Positions 50,684 to 59,369 are shown, counted from the first letter of the stretch. The stretch: 64,000 nt of DNA from an uncultured Caldilineaceae bacterium (GCA_951813625.1 CATOTS010000018.1:62001-126000), one strand, 5' to 3'. The notes: a model not told the origin generated them from the letters alone. Made by a program: numbers and translations.

Positions 50684-50791
50684 GGGGATTCCTCTTGCTT
50701 CAACTGCGCCGGCCTTGCCCGCAATCCCTGAAACTCTGCGAAGTATGTATCAAGAATCGCGGCCACAATCTGGGCGGCAGTAGCCTTATTG
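50587..50791 (-). pseudogene. C-terminal remnant of a HEPN (HI0074-like) partner gene
   Basis: The open frame entering from the miniature element reads NKATAAQIVAAILDTYFAEF, then QGLRARPAQLKQEES, and stops at TAG 50587-50589. This matches the last helix of nucleotidyltransferase-substrate-binding HEPN proteins, which typically read A..I...I...Y...F..L before the nucleotidyltransferase gene. The HEPN catalytic part is missing: homology ends exactly at the first base of the element (50792). Confidence 0.6.
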
Positions 50792-51077
50792 GTAACTACT
50801 CAACCGCATTCAGTCTGCGACCATGAATGAGGCGAGCGAAGGTGTTTTCTCTCTCCTTGCTTTTTGGACGGTCGGGCCTTCGGCCCTCCCTTGTGCGGGG
50901 GGACTCCCCCCGCAACGCCCCCCTCCAAAACCATCGCTCACCGACAGTACGTCGTCATTCCTGCCGTCCGGTTTATCCAACGTGGTGGCGGCCAACCGAA
51001 TACGCAATCAGATAATCTGAATGGCGGCGGGGATGAAGCGCTGGTCGAGACAGACGCTGTATGTGGCTTAGTAGTTA
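50792..51077. mobile_element. Miniature inverted-repeat element, copy 2
   Basis: Begins GTAACTACTCAACCGCA and ends TGTGGCTTAGTAGTTA, collinear with the element at 8728-9036 and sharing CTGCGACC.TGAATGAGGC, the 59-bp core (50866-50924) and CAGATAATCTGAA.GGC. It is some 23 bp shorter, lacking a pyrimidine-rich stretch. Its last base or two are replaced by the end of an IS982 element. No matching target duplication is visible because the right flank is gone. Confidence 0.75.
50866..50924. repeat. 59-bp GC-rich core repeat, copy 3
   Basis: Same block as 8824-8882 with one visible change (CCTTCGG for CCTGCGG). It lies inside miniature element copy 2. Confidence 0.8.
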
Positions 51078-52063
51078 ACCCGAGTTCGGAGTTAGATAAG
51101 GGCAGGCAAAAGAGCCAAGTCTTTGTCAGAGAGATGGAGAGATGGCTTCTTGGGTTGCCAAGAGTAGGCAATCAGCCCGGCGATAAGATTGACGATAAAG
51201 TTGGTTGGGCTCCGGTGGCGGGTATGTTCAATTTGTGAGATATTCTTGAGCTGGTCAACGATGGTCTCAATGACGAAGCGCTTACGCGTGAGCAGCTTGT
51301 CTTCGAGAACAACAAGTCGATTCTGCATGTTTTTGCGGATGGGCGTGATCAATTGCAGTCCGCGTGCGAAGAGTTGCTCAAAGAGAGCTTGGGAGAGATA
51401 GCCGCGGTCGCCGACCAACTTACCCCATAGGTTTTTGGTCATCTGTGGGACCGGTTTGCGGTCATCTGTGTTGCCAGGTGTGAGTTGAACCGCCAGCAAT
51501 TCACCCTGGTCATTGACAATCAGATGGAGCTTGAAGCCATAGAACCATCCCATACTGCTCTTGCCCCGCATGGCCACCTCGGCAAAGACTCGGTGGCGGG
51601 CGATCCGCCGGTTGTGGCAGACGGACAACGGGGTCGAATCGATGAATGCCACCCCTATCGCCTGGCCAAAGCGCGCACGCAGATAGAGACACATTGCTGG
51701 CATGGCTGATGGCATTAACTCCACAAAGCGCGTGTAACTGACCAGTGTAGGGAATTCACTGCGCATATGCTCACATACGTGCTGCATATAGTAGGCCTTG
51801 AAATCGCGATAATGCGATTGGTGAAAGTGAATCAGAATCGTCATTACTTCACTCAAGCTCAGCCGCGGGGCCGGCCCTCGTTTGCGAGTCACGCCTAACA
51901 GTTTGGCATTTTCTTGTGTAGCCAACCACTGACAGAAATCATCGACATGACAGTACAGTTTGAGTATACTCATCACTGAGCACCTTTCCTTGCTGGAGAA
52001 TTTCGGTTGCAGAACTTCAATTCTACCAGCTTGTGAAGGTGCTCACTTACTCCGAATTCAGGT
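51078..52063 (-). mobile_element. IS982-family insertion sequence (about 986 bp)
   Basis: Ends ACCCGAGTTCGGAGTTAG and, inverted, ACCTGAATTCGGAGTAAG (15 of 18 positions), the terminal pattern of IS982 elements; the match continues into TTA outside on both sides. It encodes one transposase. Left flank is a miniature element, right flank a methyltransferase gene, and there is no direct repeat between them, so a deletion or recombination followed insertion. Confidence 0.85.
51092..51976 (-). CDS. IS982 family transposase
   Basis: A 294-residue DDE transposase, full length for IS982. Landmarks are FIDSTPLSVCHNRRIARHRV with the first catalytic Asp, KSSMGWFYGFKLHLIVNDQG, TPGNTDDRKPV, GDRGYLS with the second Asp, and RFVIETIVDQLKNI with the Glu, then QIEHTRHRSPTNF. 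No stops or frameshifts are present, so the element may be active. Confidence 0.95.
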   Translation of the reverse strand: MMSILKLYCHVDDFCQWLATQENAKLLGVTRKRGPAPRLSLSEVMTILIHFHQSHYRDFKAYYMQHVCEHMRSEFPTLVSYTRFVELMPSAMPAMCLYLRARFGQAIGVAFIDSTPLSVCHNRRIARHRVFAEVAMRGKSSMGWFYGFKLHLIVNDQGELLAVQLTPGNTDDRKPVPQMTKNLWGKLVGDRGYLSQALFEQLFARGLQLITPIRKNMQNRLVVLEDKLLTRKRFVIETIVDQLKNISQIEHTRHRSPTNFIVNLIAGLIAYSWQPKKPSLHLSDKDLALLPALI

Positions 52064-53008
52064 TAAGGAGAAAGAACAGTTGTCGATGCTGTTAGCGAAG
52101 CAAACGATGTATTCATGCGTGTTAGAGATAATTCTGGCATCGTTAGACGGGCCGTATTTCTTCTGCCAAACAATCGTCGCTATGAAATTCTCCCTATCCA
52201 ACACTTCATCCATTTAGACCTTCACATATGCTTGTTCATTATCATCGCACTGAACAAACATAACCCCATCATCCCGCAACGACTCCCTTGCCGCGGCCAG
52301 CCGATTCTTCATAAACGTCAGCCAGCTTGAATGGTTGAAGCGGTCGTGATAGCCGAACGAGTCATTGCCCGTGTTATACGGCGGGTCAATATAAATCAGC
52401 TTCACTTTGCCGCGGAACCGCTGTTTGAGCGTGTGCAACGCCAACAGGTAATTGCCTTTGATTGTCAGGTTTTCCCTGATCGTCCCGTCTTTATCCAGCC
52501 TGAATTCCGTCACCTCCTGCTCGCCGTCCACCGTGAAGCGTTTCCAGCCGGTCAATACCTTGGGATTAAACAGTCGGTCGATCTCATCCTGTGCCAGAAT
52601 CTCATTGAGGAAAACCTCCTTGCGGTTTTCCTCATCCTTTGTTTGGCCGCCTTCCAGCACACAGTCTTTGAACGGCCAGACAAGTGAGACCTCGCCCCGT
52701 TCGTGCAGAAACTTGCCGTCAATATTCAGGCCGATCCGATTGCGGAATCTGGTGTGAGAGTTGTCGAGGAAGTTCCTATCGGAGATACAGTCGATAAAGG
52801 CATTGATGTTGAAGACCCAGTGCCCGTCGATCTCGTCGAAGAACTTGGCCTTTAGGTCCGCATTTTTGAGCAGCAGCCTCACTAGGTTATGGTCGATCTG
52901 CCAGGCGCGGTCGATCACCGCGGCTGCGACCAGTTCGCCGGATTCGTCAACGAAGCGAGGGTCAGTTTTTAGCAGTTCAGTGAGTTTGTTGTGAAAACTC
53001 TTGGGCAT
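52064..53008 (-). pseudogene. Truncated type III restriction-modification methyltransferase (Mod)
   Basis: The 5' part of an adenine-specific methyltransferase: 264 residues including the catalytic motif IYIDPPYNTGNDSFGYHD and ending VQCDDNEQAYVKV at a TAA (52214-52216). Beyond this stop the frame continues MDEVLDRENFIATIVWQKKY, then NDARIISNTHEYIVCFA, as a normal Mod would, until the IS982 end at 52063. A Leu TTA changed to TAA therefore accounts for the first lesion, and loss of the 3' part next to IS982 for the second. No restriction subunit is nearby. AAGGGA precedes the ATG. Confidence 0.85.
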
Positions 53009-53037
53009 AGTGAGATCCCTTGAGGTACGGAAGGCGA

Positions 53038-53862
53038 TTAGACTGATTCGCCTGGTATGTCTTTGGTTGCAACTGCGTTGGTAACTGCTCTTGGAATTCC
53101 TTCGATCGCAAGCGAAAAATCACTTGTGAGCGAAAAGTCAAGATCTTGATCACCATGTCCAAAGGCCCACAAGAACAGTTCGACTCCTTGCGCAGAAGGT
53201 GTGCACACAATTCCATCGCCGGTGACATTGGCGCTTAATTGTTTGAGCACTTGCTGACTTCCAAATCCCCATTCGCCTTCTATGAGTCCGTCTGTACTGA
53301 GACCATGAAAGATGTGATTTAGTATTTGAGGGTTATTCCATTCCACTTCCGTGAATTCCATTGCTTCAGCATAACCCTGCAGTGGCATGAATAGCTGCAT
53401 CTTACGCCGGTTTTTGGACAAGCCAAAGCTGTGGGCACTGTTAGACCACAATTCAGATACTGTGGAATATATGAGATAGTGTGTTCGTATCTGGTATGCT
53501 GACAAGCTGTCTATTAACTTCGCTATCCGCGCTCCTCGGTCATCTCGACTGACATCAGTTCTTGATGAAGCTAAGACACCACCAAAGTATTCAACGGCAA
53601 TTCTATCATCGGAATAAGAACCCTCATTGATTATCGTTTTGAGAACTTTCGGAGGCACTTGACCTGGGCCATTCAGTTTATCGCCAAGTTTTCGCTCTGC
53701 ATTTGAGAATATCCTGCCTACGTTTTCTACCCGTCTAATGGTAAACTCCTTGAGTTCGCCACCGAGGTAATCAGCGGTTGGGCCTAAGATTCTTACGATT
53801 GCGTCTTTCCCCACATATGCGGCGATGACACCTATCCCTACATTGGTGATTGGGTCTGGCAT
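53038..53862 (-). CDS. Abi-alpha-like abortive-infection protein
   Basis: A 274-residue protein with no obvious enzyme motif. Its middle (GPTADYLGGELKEFTIRRVE, NVGRIFSNAERKLGDKL, INEGSYSDDRIAVEYFGGVL) resembles the Abi-alpha/DUF4393 family linked to abortive phage infection; the N-terminus (VGIGVIAAYVGKDAIVRILG) could be a weak membrane segment. GGGAGA lies before the ATG at 53862. It lies among other broken defence genes but is itself intact. Family assignment is by recollection of motifs and should be tested. Confidence 0.5.
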   Translation of the reverse strand: MPDPITNVGIGVIAAYVGKDAIVRILGPTADYLGGELKEFTIRRVENVGRIFSNAERKLGDKLNGPGQVPPKVLKTIINEGSYSDDRIAVEYFGGVLASSRTDVSRDDRGARIAKLIDSLSAYQIRTHYLIYSTVSELWSNSAHSFGLSKNRRKMQLFMPLQGYAEAMEFTEVEWNNPQILNHIFHGLSTDGLIEGEWGFGSQQVLKQLSANVTGDGIVCTPSAQGVELFLWAFGHGDQDLDFSLTSDFSLAIEGIPRAVTNAVATKDIPGESV

Positions 53863-53896
53863 TTGGATGTCTCCCGGCAAATGGCAAATGAATTGT

Positions 53897-54192
53897 TCAA
53901 GTCGTAGCGCGAACTTGCCTTTTAGCGCTCGACTGATGTTGACAATATGCGTCCCGATGATGCTTTAAGCGACAGACTTCAATCCGGCCTCCCTCTATTC
54001 GATAGAGGATACGGTAGTCTCCGACGCGTTCCCGCCAACAGGAACTCGTTAACCCGAATGTCTAATGATACCGTTCTGGCGTGGATTTTCCGCTAACCGC
54101 TGGAATACGGTGTCAATGCGTCTGACATAGTCTTGGGGCAACCGCCGCAAGACTCGTTCAGCGCGATGCTCCAAAATAATAGTGTAAGCCAT
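53897..54192 (-). pseudogene. Frameshifted RelE/ParE-type toxin
   Basis: The first frame gives MAYTIILEHRAERVLRRLPQ, then TVFQRLAENPRQNG and stops at 54049. The next frame continues LTSSCWRERVGDYRILYRIE, then VCRLKHHRDAYC, the expected RelE C-terminus with the RVGDYR active-site strand, and ends at 53897. A single frameshift near 54055 explains the break. The matching antitoxin is directly upstream and is also broken. Confidence 0.8.
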
Positions 54193-54200
54193 CGCATCTT

Positions 54201-54430
54201 TCAGAGCTTGCCTTCGCTTTGAAATACTGCCCATATTTCAGCGTACTCCCTAAAGCCTGTGGCCGTCTCCATCGCCTCATCCATCTCCATCGGCTCATCC
54301 ATCTCAAAAGCATCCTCTAAACCCTGAAGCCGCTGCATCAGGGCTCGGTATTCTTTTCCCAAAATAGAACAGCCGCCGTTTTCCGCCCTTTCCAATTGAA
54401 AAGAAGTCTTGGTTCGATATTTGGTATCAT
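54201..54430 (-). pseudogene. Frameshifted RelB/Phd-type antitoxin
   Basis: A strong AGAGGAGG precedes the ATG at 54430, which reads MIPNIEP..KGRKTAAVLFWEK and soon stops. The adjacent frame carries the rest: GKEYRALMQRLQGLEDAFEM, then DEAMETATGFREYAEIWAVF, ending at 54201. This matches the antitoxin pattern (..EEYxxLLexLEDLEDA.ELDEA..) and the second copy at 55783. It lies 8 bp upstream of the toxin. An upstream extension in the second frame has no ribosome-binding site. Confidence 0.7.
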
Positions 54431-54539
54431 AGTCCTCCTCTTCTGAAGGCGTGTCCCTTTGTATCGCAAATTCGCTCGCAACGAGGTAACAGTCCGCCAC
54501 CTGTGTAATCTGCCGAGTTGGCATATGTTGGCGTCCCTT

Positions 54540-55496
54540 CTACCTTTCCTCGTCCGCTTTCGCCAACAGGAGAATGTTGGATGCGGTCAGATGGAGCGCG
54601 TATGCGGCTATGTAGTCCGGCACTGTGGTCTCCTCCGCCTGCCCGTGCGCTGAAAGCTTATTTCGCATAGAGGGAACGCCAGATTCCAACGTGTTCCTCA
54701 ACGCCGAAAAGTGTGACTTCATAAATGGTTGAATCAGTTCATTATCGAACACGATCTGAATCAGGCTGCTGGCGCTATTTTTCTCAGTGTAGGTCCACCC
54801 TCTCTTCTTGCAAATTGTTTTGATGCAGCTCTCAAATGCCTTGAGGCAGCCGTTCAGACTTTCCTTGTATCTTCCTTTGCGATAGTGCTCGTGCGCGTTC
54901 AGGTATTCCGCATTCGCTCCTTTATACATCGGGTTAGACAGCATATGCAGGGCAGGCTGTACTACCTCTGCGTGGACCCACTGCGAATCAACTCGGATTA
55001 TCTGGCCGGATTCGTACTGGTATCCGACGCCATTCTCTCGAAATCGGCGATTCAGTTTGTTTATCGCACCGTCGGGTGAGATCTTTCGTTCGGTATACGC
55101 TGTATACTCATTTTGACGGACAAAGCTGTCCACATAACGCTCAATATAGCAAAAGGCAATCTCAATGACATCAAGTGCCTTGTCTGTCTCCTGTGTTTGC
55201 AGAAGGAAGTTGCGGACCGCCTCAGCAGAGCCCCTGGCGCTGTCATCCAATGTGACCACGCCGTATTCATCACACAGTGTCTCGTGGATTGACTCGTAGA
55301 CCCACTTGTATGCTTCGTCTTGCCTAGTGTGGAACTCCCCAACGGTATCGCCGTGGACAACAACTTGGAAGACATCATTCAGGATGCGGACAACCTGAAC
55401 CCGCAATTCAGGGGGAATCGCTTCGTACTGGTACACGTCAGGAACTTCGCCCTGAAGACGTATCTGTCGTTTCGAGAAGAGGTCTATAGTTGGCAT
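54540..55496 (-). CDS. AbiJ/STM4504-like defence-associated protein
   Basis: A 318-residue soluble protein. The N-terminus DLFSKRQIRLQGEVPDVYQY and the following VQVVRILND resemble the STM4504/CBY_0614 and AbiJ N-terminal families; the C-terminal third (AFESCIKTICKKRGW to MRNKLSAHG) looks like a HEPN-type helical domain, with RNKLSAHG as the likely RNase-like RxxxxH motif. The start overlaps a small upstream ORF by 13 bp. Abortive infection is an inference from family and neighbours. Confidence 0.6.
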   Translation of the reverse strand: MPTIDLFSKRQIRLQGEVPDVYQYEAIPPELRVQVVRILNDVFQVVVHGDTVGEFHTRQDEAYKWVYESIHETLCDEYGVVTLDDSARGSAEAVRNFLLQTQETDKALDVIEIAFCYIERYVDSFVRQNEYTAYTERKISPDGAINKLNRRFRENGVGYQYESGQIIRVDSQWVHAEVVQPALHMLSNPMYKGANAEYLNAHEHYRKGRYKESLNGCLKAFESCIKTICKKRGWTYTEKNSASSLIQIVFDNELIQPFMKSHFSALRNTLESGVPSMRNKLSAHGQAEETTVPDYIAAYALHLTASNILLLAKADEER

Positions 55497-55735
55497 AGGA
55501 TGTTATTTTCGCTCCACTTTACGCTGAGGTATCTTTTTTGCCATTCAGTTCGCTCGTCAGCTATCTGTTGGTAGTGGCCCTTCATCCGTTCGGCCTGCTG
55601 AGACAAAATCCGACGGCGCTCATCCAGAGATCCGTTGTCAGGCTCCATCGGGGATTGGCGTGCAGAATCCGCTTGATACGGCGTTTCTAAGTCTCTGATC
55701 AACCCTTGACCTTGCGCGAGGGCAATCGTCTCCAT
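55484..55735 (-). CDS. Small hypothetical protein upstream of the AbiJ-like gene
   Basis: An 83-residue frame with AAGGGGATAGG before the ATG. The middle, SLDERRRILSQQAERMKGHYQQ followed by IADERTEWQ, is strongly helical and polar and resembles the tail of some antitoxin-type proteins; the rest is not recognisable. It overlaps the next gene and may be co-translated with it. No function can be assigned. Confidence 0.4.
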   Translation of the reverse strand: METIALAQGQGLIRDLETPYQADSARQSPMEPDNGSLDERRRILSQQAERMKGHYQQIADERTEWQKRYLSVKWSENNILCQL

Positions 55736-55782
55736 GCCTATCCCCTTCGTTTGAACTTCACAAAGCTTTCATTCGGCACCCA

Positions 55783-55989
55783 TCAAAGCTGCAAGTCTCT
55801 CTGCAATTCTGTCCGAAGTTCAGCATGCGCCCGGAACACTGTGGCGGTTTCAACCGCCTCATCCAGTTCTCATGCGTCGTCCCGGTCCGCAAGCCGTTGC
55901 AACAGGGCGCGAAATCCTTTCATTGACAGAACGGGACGCCCTTTGGGCCCCTTCTCATTGACATGATATTTCGGTCTAATCGTGAGCAT
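55783..55989 (-). pseudogene. RelB-like antitoxin, second copy, with in-frame TGA
   Basis: With AGGAGAG before the ATG at 55989, the frame reads MLTIRPKYHVNEKGPKGRPV, then GFRALLQRLADRDDA, then a TGA (55870-55872), then ELDEAVETATVFRAHAELRT to a stop at 55783. It is a paralogue of the antitoxin at 54201-54430. The in-frame TGA is the only lesion seen. No toxin gene follows. IS1 has inserted about 40 bp upstream of its start. Confidence 0.7.
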
Positions 55990-56023
55990 TATGACTCTCC
56001 TCTTGAAGTGACCAGGTTCAGTT

Positions 56024-56825
56024 GAAATTTGGGTAGTGGTCGAATAGTAAGTGGTGGTAGAATTGTTGCATGATACAGAAAACGATCACCTACAGTTGTC
56101 GCGTGTGCGGGAGCACGAATATCGTCAAGAATGGGAGCAACCGGCTTGGTCAGCAGCAATATCACTGTAAAGAGTGCAATGCGTATCGGGTTTTGGAATC
56201 CAAGCGAGAGGCGAAAAAAAAGAGAAGCGCCTCATCCTGAGAGCCTACCAGGAACGCATCAGCCTGCGCGGACTGAGTCGGTTGTTTGCTGTTCATCGTC
56301 ACACGATTGCCCGCTGGATTCGAGCGCATGTGGCATCCTTGCCGCCGCTCCGAGCAACCTTGTTGCCTGCCCAGCCCGATGACCTGCTCGAAATCGATGA
56401 GGCCTGGAGTTTTGTGCGCACACGGCGCAACAAACGCTGGCTGTGGACCGTCATGTGTCGTCGAACGCGTCAGATCGTGGCTTTTGTGATCGCTGACCGT
56501 AGCCAACAGAGTTGTCGCCGCCTATGGGCCAAGGTCCCGTTTACGTACCGCCGATGTCTCTCCTATAGCGACTTCTGGAACGCGTATCAAGCGCTGCCCA
56601 AAGAGAACCATTGCGCAGTCGGCAAAGAGAGCGGAGAACTCTCCCATATGGAGCGTTGGTATTGTACATTGCGCCAAAGGCAGGCACGCTATGTTCGCAA
56701 AACACTCTCATTCTCCAAGAGCGATGCTTACCACCATATGGTCACCAACTGGTTTATCATTGACCACAACCTGGCAATGTACTCCTTGACCTAACCACTT
56801 ACCTTGTGACCACTACCGAAATTTG
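56024..56825 (+). mobile_element. Complete IS1-family insertion sequence with target duplication
   Basis: The element is 56032-56817 (786 bp). Inverted ends are GGTAGTGGTCGAATAGTAAG and GGTAGTGGTCACAAGGTAAG. It is flanked by a perfect 8-bp direct repeat GAAATTTG (56024-56031 and 56818-56825). Size, ends, duplication length and two-frame transposase all fit IS1. No lesion is seen, so it may be recent and active. Confidence 0.93.
56070..56794 (+). CDS. IS1 family transposase made by programmed -1 frameshift (InsAB')
   Basis: The first frame from ATG 56070 encodes the zinc-ribbon DNA-binding part (CRVCGSTNIVKNG..YHCKEC) and ends at a TGA near 56240. The second frame encodes the DDE domain (LLEIDEAWSFV, LSYSDFWNAY, SHMERWYCTLRQRQARYVRK). 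They join at a run of eight A (56214-56221): slipping back one base gives ..REAKKKEKRLILRAY... IS1 elements make their transposase this way. The first-frame product alone would be an InsA-type repressor. Confidence 0.9.
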
Positions 56826-57493
56826 CATGGTGTGTTGCGTCGTGTGCACGACGAGCGCTCGTACGCGAGATGCACGAGAGATCTACAAGCGGGCACGGTA
56901 AAATAATTTCAGAAATTATAGCAATAATTATTAGAAATAATATAAATATTATTGGAATATTGTAAAGGAGGGGCGACAAGCGAATTGGGCTGTTGACATC
57001 CTTCTCGATAAGCGAGCCAATAGCCTTCATCAATGAGGCCAGACGGTTATTCTCGTTTTCGCCTAGCACGTCGACGTCGGCAAACCGACTTTGCGATCCG
57101 ACCGTCCAGCACAACCACGAGTGTCCACGCCCCACCGCTGCTCCACCCGTTAGTCATAACAATCTCCAAATCACGAGAATCAAAGTTCAGACAGGCAACG
57201 GCAGGGACAAACTGCCATGCGTACCTTACACCCGCCGCGTAGTATACCGCACCTCCATTCGGTTGCGGCATCCTTCCAGCACCACCCGGAAATTGTTCCG
57301 GCTAAACTGTCGCGCATCTATCTCTTTCTACCTACAAATAATATACGCTACGCGCACGAAACGATCACTTTGCGCTGAATGGCAACCGCCAATTGCTTTA
57401 CAAGCGCCCGCCGATCTGCTAAACTAGGTGAGTTTGATAAAAAGGTCGAAATGCCGCGCATTCTTAGGCGGTTTAGACAGGCAGGTGAACACA
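56826..57493. other. Intergenic region with an AT-rich island
   Basis: No gene is supported in ~670 bp. A stretch at about 56903-56965 is strikingly AT-rich (TAATTATTAGAAATAATATA and similar), unlike the surrounding GC-rich DNA. A hydrophobic minus-strand frame over it comes from the composition. The promoter of the exporter operon should lie at the right end. Confidence 0.5.
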
Positions 57494-59365
57494 ATGGAAG
57501 CTATGCAACAATCGAAAGTTGACGGCAAGGTTTTCCGCCGGCTTGTCGGCTTTCTGCGCCCTTATTGGAAGCAGGCGGCCCTTGCCTATGTCTCCGTCCT
57601 CTTTGCCTCGCTGCTCAATCTCTATATCCCGCAAGTCTTGAAGGACGCAATCGACCTTGGTGTCGAGGGGCAGCGCGCCGGCGCGCTCTTCTCCGCCGCC
57701 GCCTGGATCCTGGGCATCGCCCTCGTGCGCGGCGTGGCTATGTTCTTTCAGCGTTACTACGGGGAATGGTTGACGCATCGCGTCGCCTACGACCTCCGCA
57801 ACCGCTTCTTCAACGCGGCGCAGCGCTTGCCCTTCTCCTTTCACGACCACGCTCAGACCGGCGACCTGATGAGCCGCGCCACCAGCGACATCACCGAGAC
57901 CGAGCGCTTTGTCGGACAGGGCCTGATGGACCTGACCGCGACGCTGCTGCTGCTGGCCGGCGTCCTCGTCGCCATGGTCCTGGAGAGCTTCAGCCTCGCT
58001 CTCTTCGCCCTCATACCGCTGCTGTTGCTATTCGTTCTCACGCTGCGCTTCGGGATGGTGATCCGGCCTCGATTCAAACGCGTACAGGAGCAAATGGGCC
58101 AACTCTCCTCGACGATGCAGGAGAGCGTGACCGGCATCCAGGTGGTAAAAGCCTTTGCGCGTGAGGAAGACGAGCTGCGAAAGTTCGACGCGGCCAACGA
58201 GGACTGGTTTACCAAGCGCTTCGGCATCATCAAGATCTGGGCCAACAACTGGCCTACCTTCACCTTCATACTGATGAGCAGCGTCTTCCTTCTCCTGCTC
58301 GTCGGCGGCCCGCGCGCGATCGAAGGAACCATTACAATCGGGTCGCTCTTCGCCCTCCTGGCCTATGTCATGATGCTCAACGGCCCTGTGCAACGGCTCG
58401 GGTTCCTGGTCAATATGGCCGCCACCTCCAGCGCAAGCGCGGCGCGCGTATTCGAGATAATCGATACGCCCCGCGAAGTCGAAGAAAGTGACAACGCAGT
58501 CGAGCTGGCCGATGCCCAGGGCGCGGTTGCCTTTTCCAATGTCAGTTTCGGCTACGAGGGCGGCCCGCGCGCGCTCGACGACATAAATTTCGAGGTTGAA
58601 GCCGGCCAGACCGTCGCCCTCATCGGCCCCACCGGCAGCGGCAAATCGACCATCACCAACCTCATCCCCCGCTTCTACGACCCAGCCGGCGGTGTTGTCC
58701 GCATCGACGGCCATGACGTGCGCAGCGTCACACTCAAAAGCCTGCGCCGCCATATCGGTATTGTCCTGCAGGACCCCTTCCTTTTCGCGACGACAATCAC
58801 CGAAAATATCGCCTACGGCCGCCCACAGGCCACCCCGGACGATGTCGTCGCCGCGGCCAAAGCCGCGCGCGCACACGATTTCATCATGGAGTTCCCCGCC
58901 GGTTACGAAACAATCGTCGGCGAGAGGGGCGTCACCCTCAGCGGCGGGCAGAAACAGCGGGTCGCCATCGCGCGCGCTCTCCTCTACGCCCCCCGCATTC
59001 TGATCCTGGACGACTCTACCAGCAGCGTCGACACCGAGACCGAGCACCTGATCCAGGAGGCGCTCGCATCGCTCATGCAGGGGCGCACAACTTTTGTCAT
59101 CGCCCAGCGCCTGCTCACGCTCAAGAACGCCGACCAGATCCTTGTGCTCGATGGCGGCCGTATCGTCGAACGCGGCCGCCACGACGAACTGCTTGCCCAT
59201 GGCGGCCTGTACCGCCAGATCTATGATTTGCAGCTGCGCGATCAGGAGGAGTTCGCGGCGCTCGACGCGCAGTTGCTCAAACAGGCTGAGCCGCTGGCGT
59301 CCGGCGCAAGCGGGTATCCGGTTTCCGAAATGGCGCTGGCCGGCGCCGCAGAAAACGGGAGATAA
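57494..59365 (+). CDS. ABC exporter, fused permease/ATPase, subunit 1
   Basis: A 623-residue half-transporter. Six membrane helices in the first ~320 residues are followed by an ATPase: Walker A GPTGSGKST near 398, Q-loop VLQDPFLFATT, signature LSGGQKQR near 497, and ILILDDSTSSVDTET, in which the catalytic Glu after Walker B is Asp. This is the degenerate-site subunit of a heterodimer of the BmrCD/TM287-288 type. The ATG at 57494 follows AGGTGA; the frame is open to a GTG at 57428. It exports lipids or hydrophobic drugs together with the next gene product. Confidence 0.9.
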   Translation: MEAMQQSKVDGKVFRRLVGFLRPYWKQAALAYVSVLFASLLNLYIPQVLKDAIDLGVEGQRAGALFSAAAWILGIALVRGVAMFFQRYYGEWLTHRVAYDLRNRFFNAAQRLPFSFHDHAQTGDLMSRATSDITETERFVGQGLMDLTATLLLLAGVLVAMVLESFSLALFALIPLLLLFVLTLRFGMVIRPRFKRVQEQMGQLSSTMQESVTGIQVVKAFAREEDELRKFDAANEDWFTKRFGIIKIWANNWPTFTFILMSSVFLLLLVGGPRAIEGTITIGSLFALLAYVMMLNGPVQRLGFLVNMAATSSASAARVFEIIDTPREVEESDNAVELADAQGAVAFSNVSFGYEGGPRALDDINFEVEAGQTVALIGPTGSGKSTITNLIPRFYDPAGGVVRIDGHDVRSVTLKSLRRHIGIVLQDPFLFATTITENIAYGRPQATPDDVVAAAKAARAHDFIMEFPAGYETIVGERGVTLSGGQKQRVAIARALLYAPRILILDDSTSSVDTETEHLIQEALASLMQGRTTFVIAQRLLTLKNADQILVLDGGRIVERGRHDELLAHGGLYRQIYDLQLRDQEEFAALDAQLLKQAEPLASGASGYPVSEMALAGAAENGR

Positions 59366-59369
59366 TGAG

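Noticed and set aside
56791-57135. Minus-strand ORF with a very hydrophobic stretch (PIIFILFLIIIAIISEIILP)
   Set aside because: The hydrophobic run is what any frame of an AT-rich tract encodes; it overlaps the IS1 end and has no ribosome-binding site or homologue I recognise.
57047-57271. 74-codon minus-strand ORF (YAWQFVPAVACLNFDSRD...)
   Set aside because: Looks more protein-like than most shadows, but it lacks a ribosome-binding site and a family match; left as non-coding pending a search.
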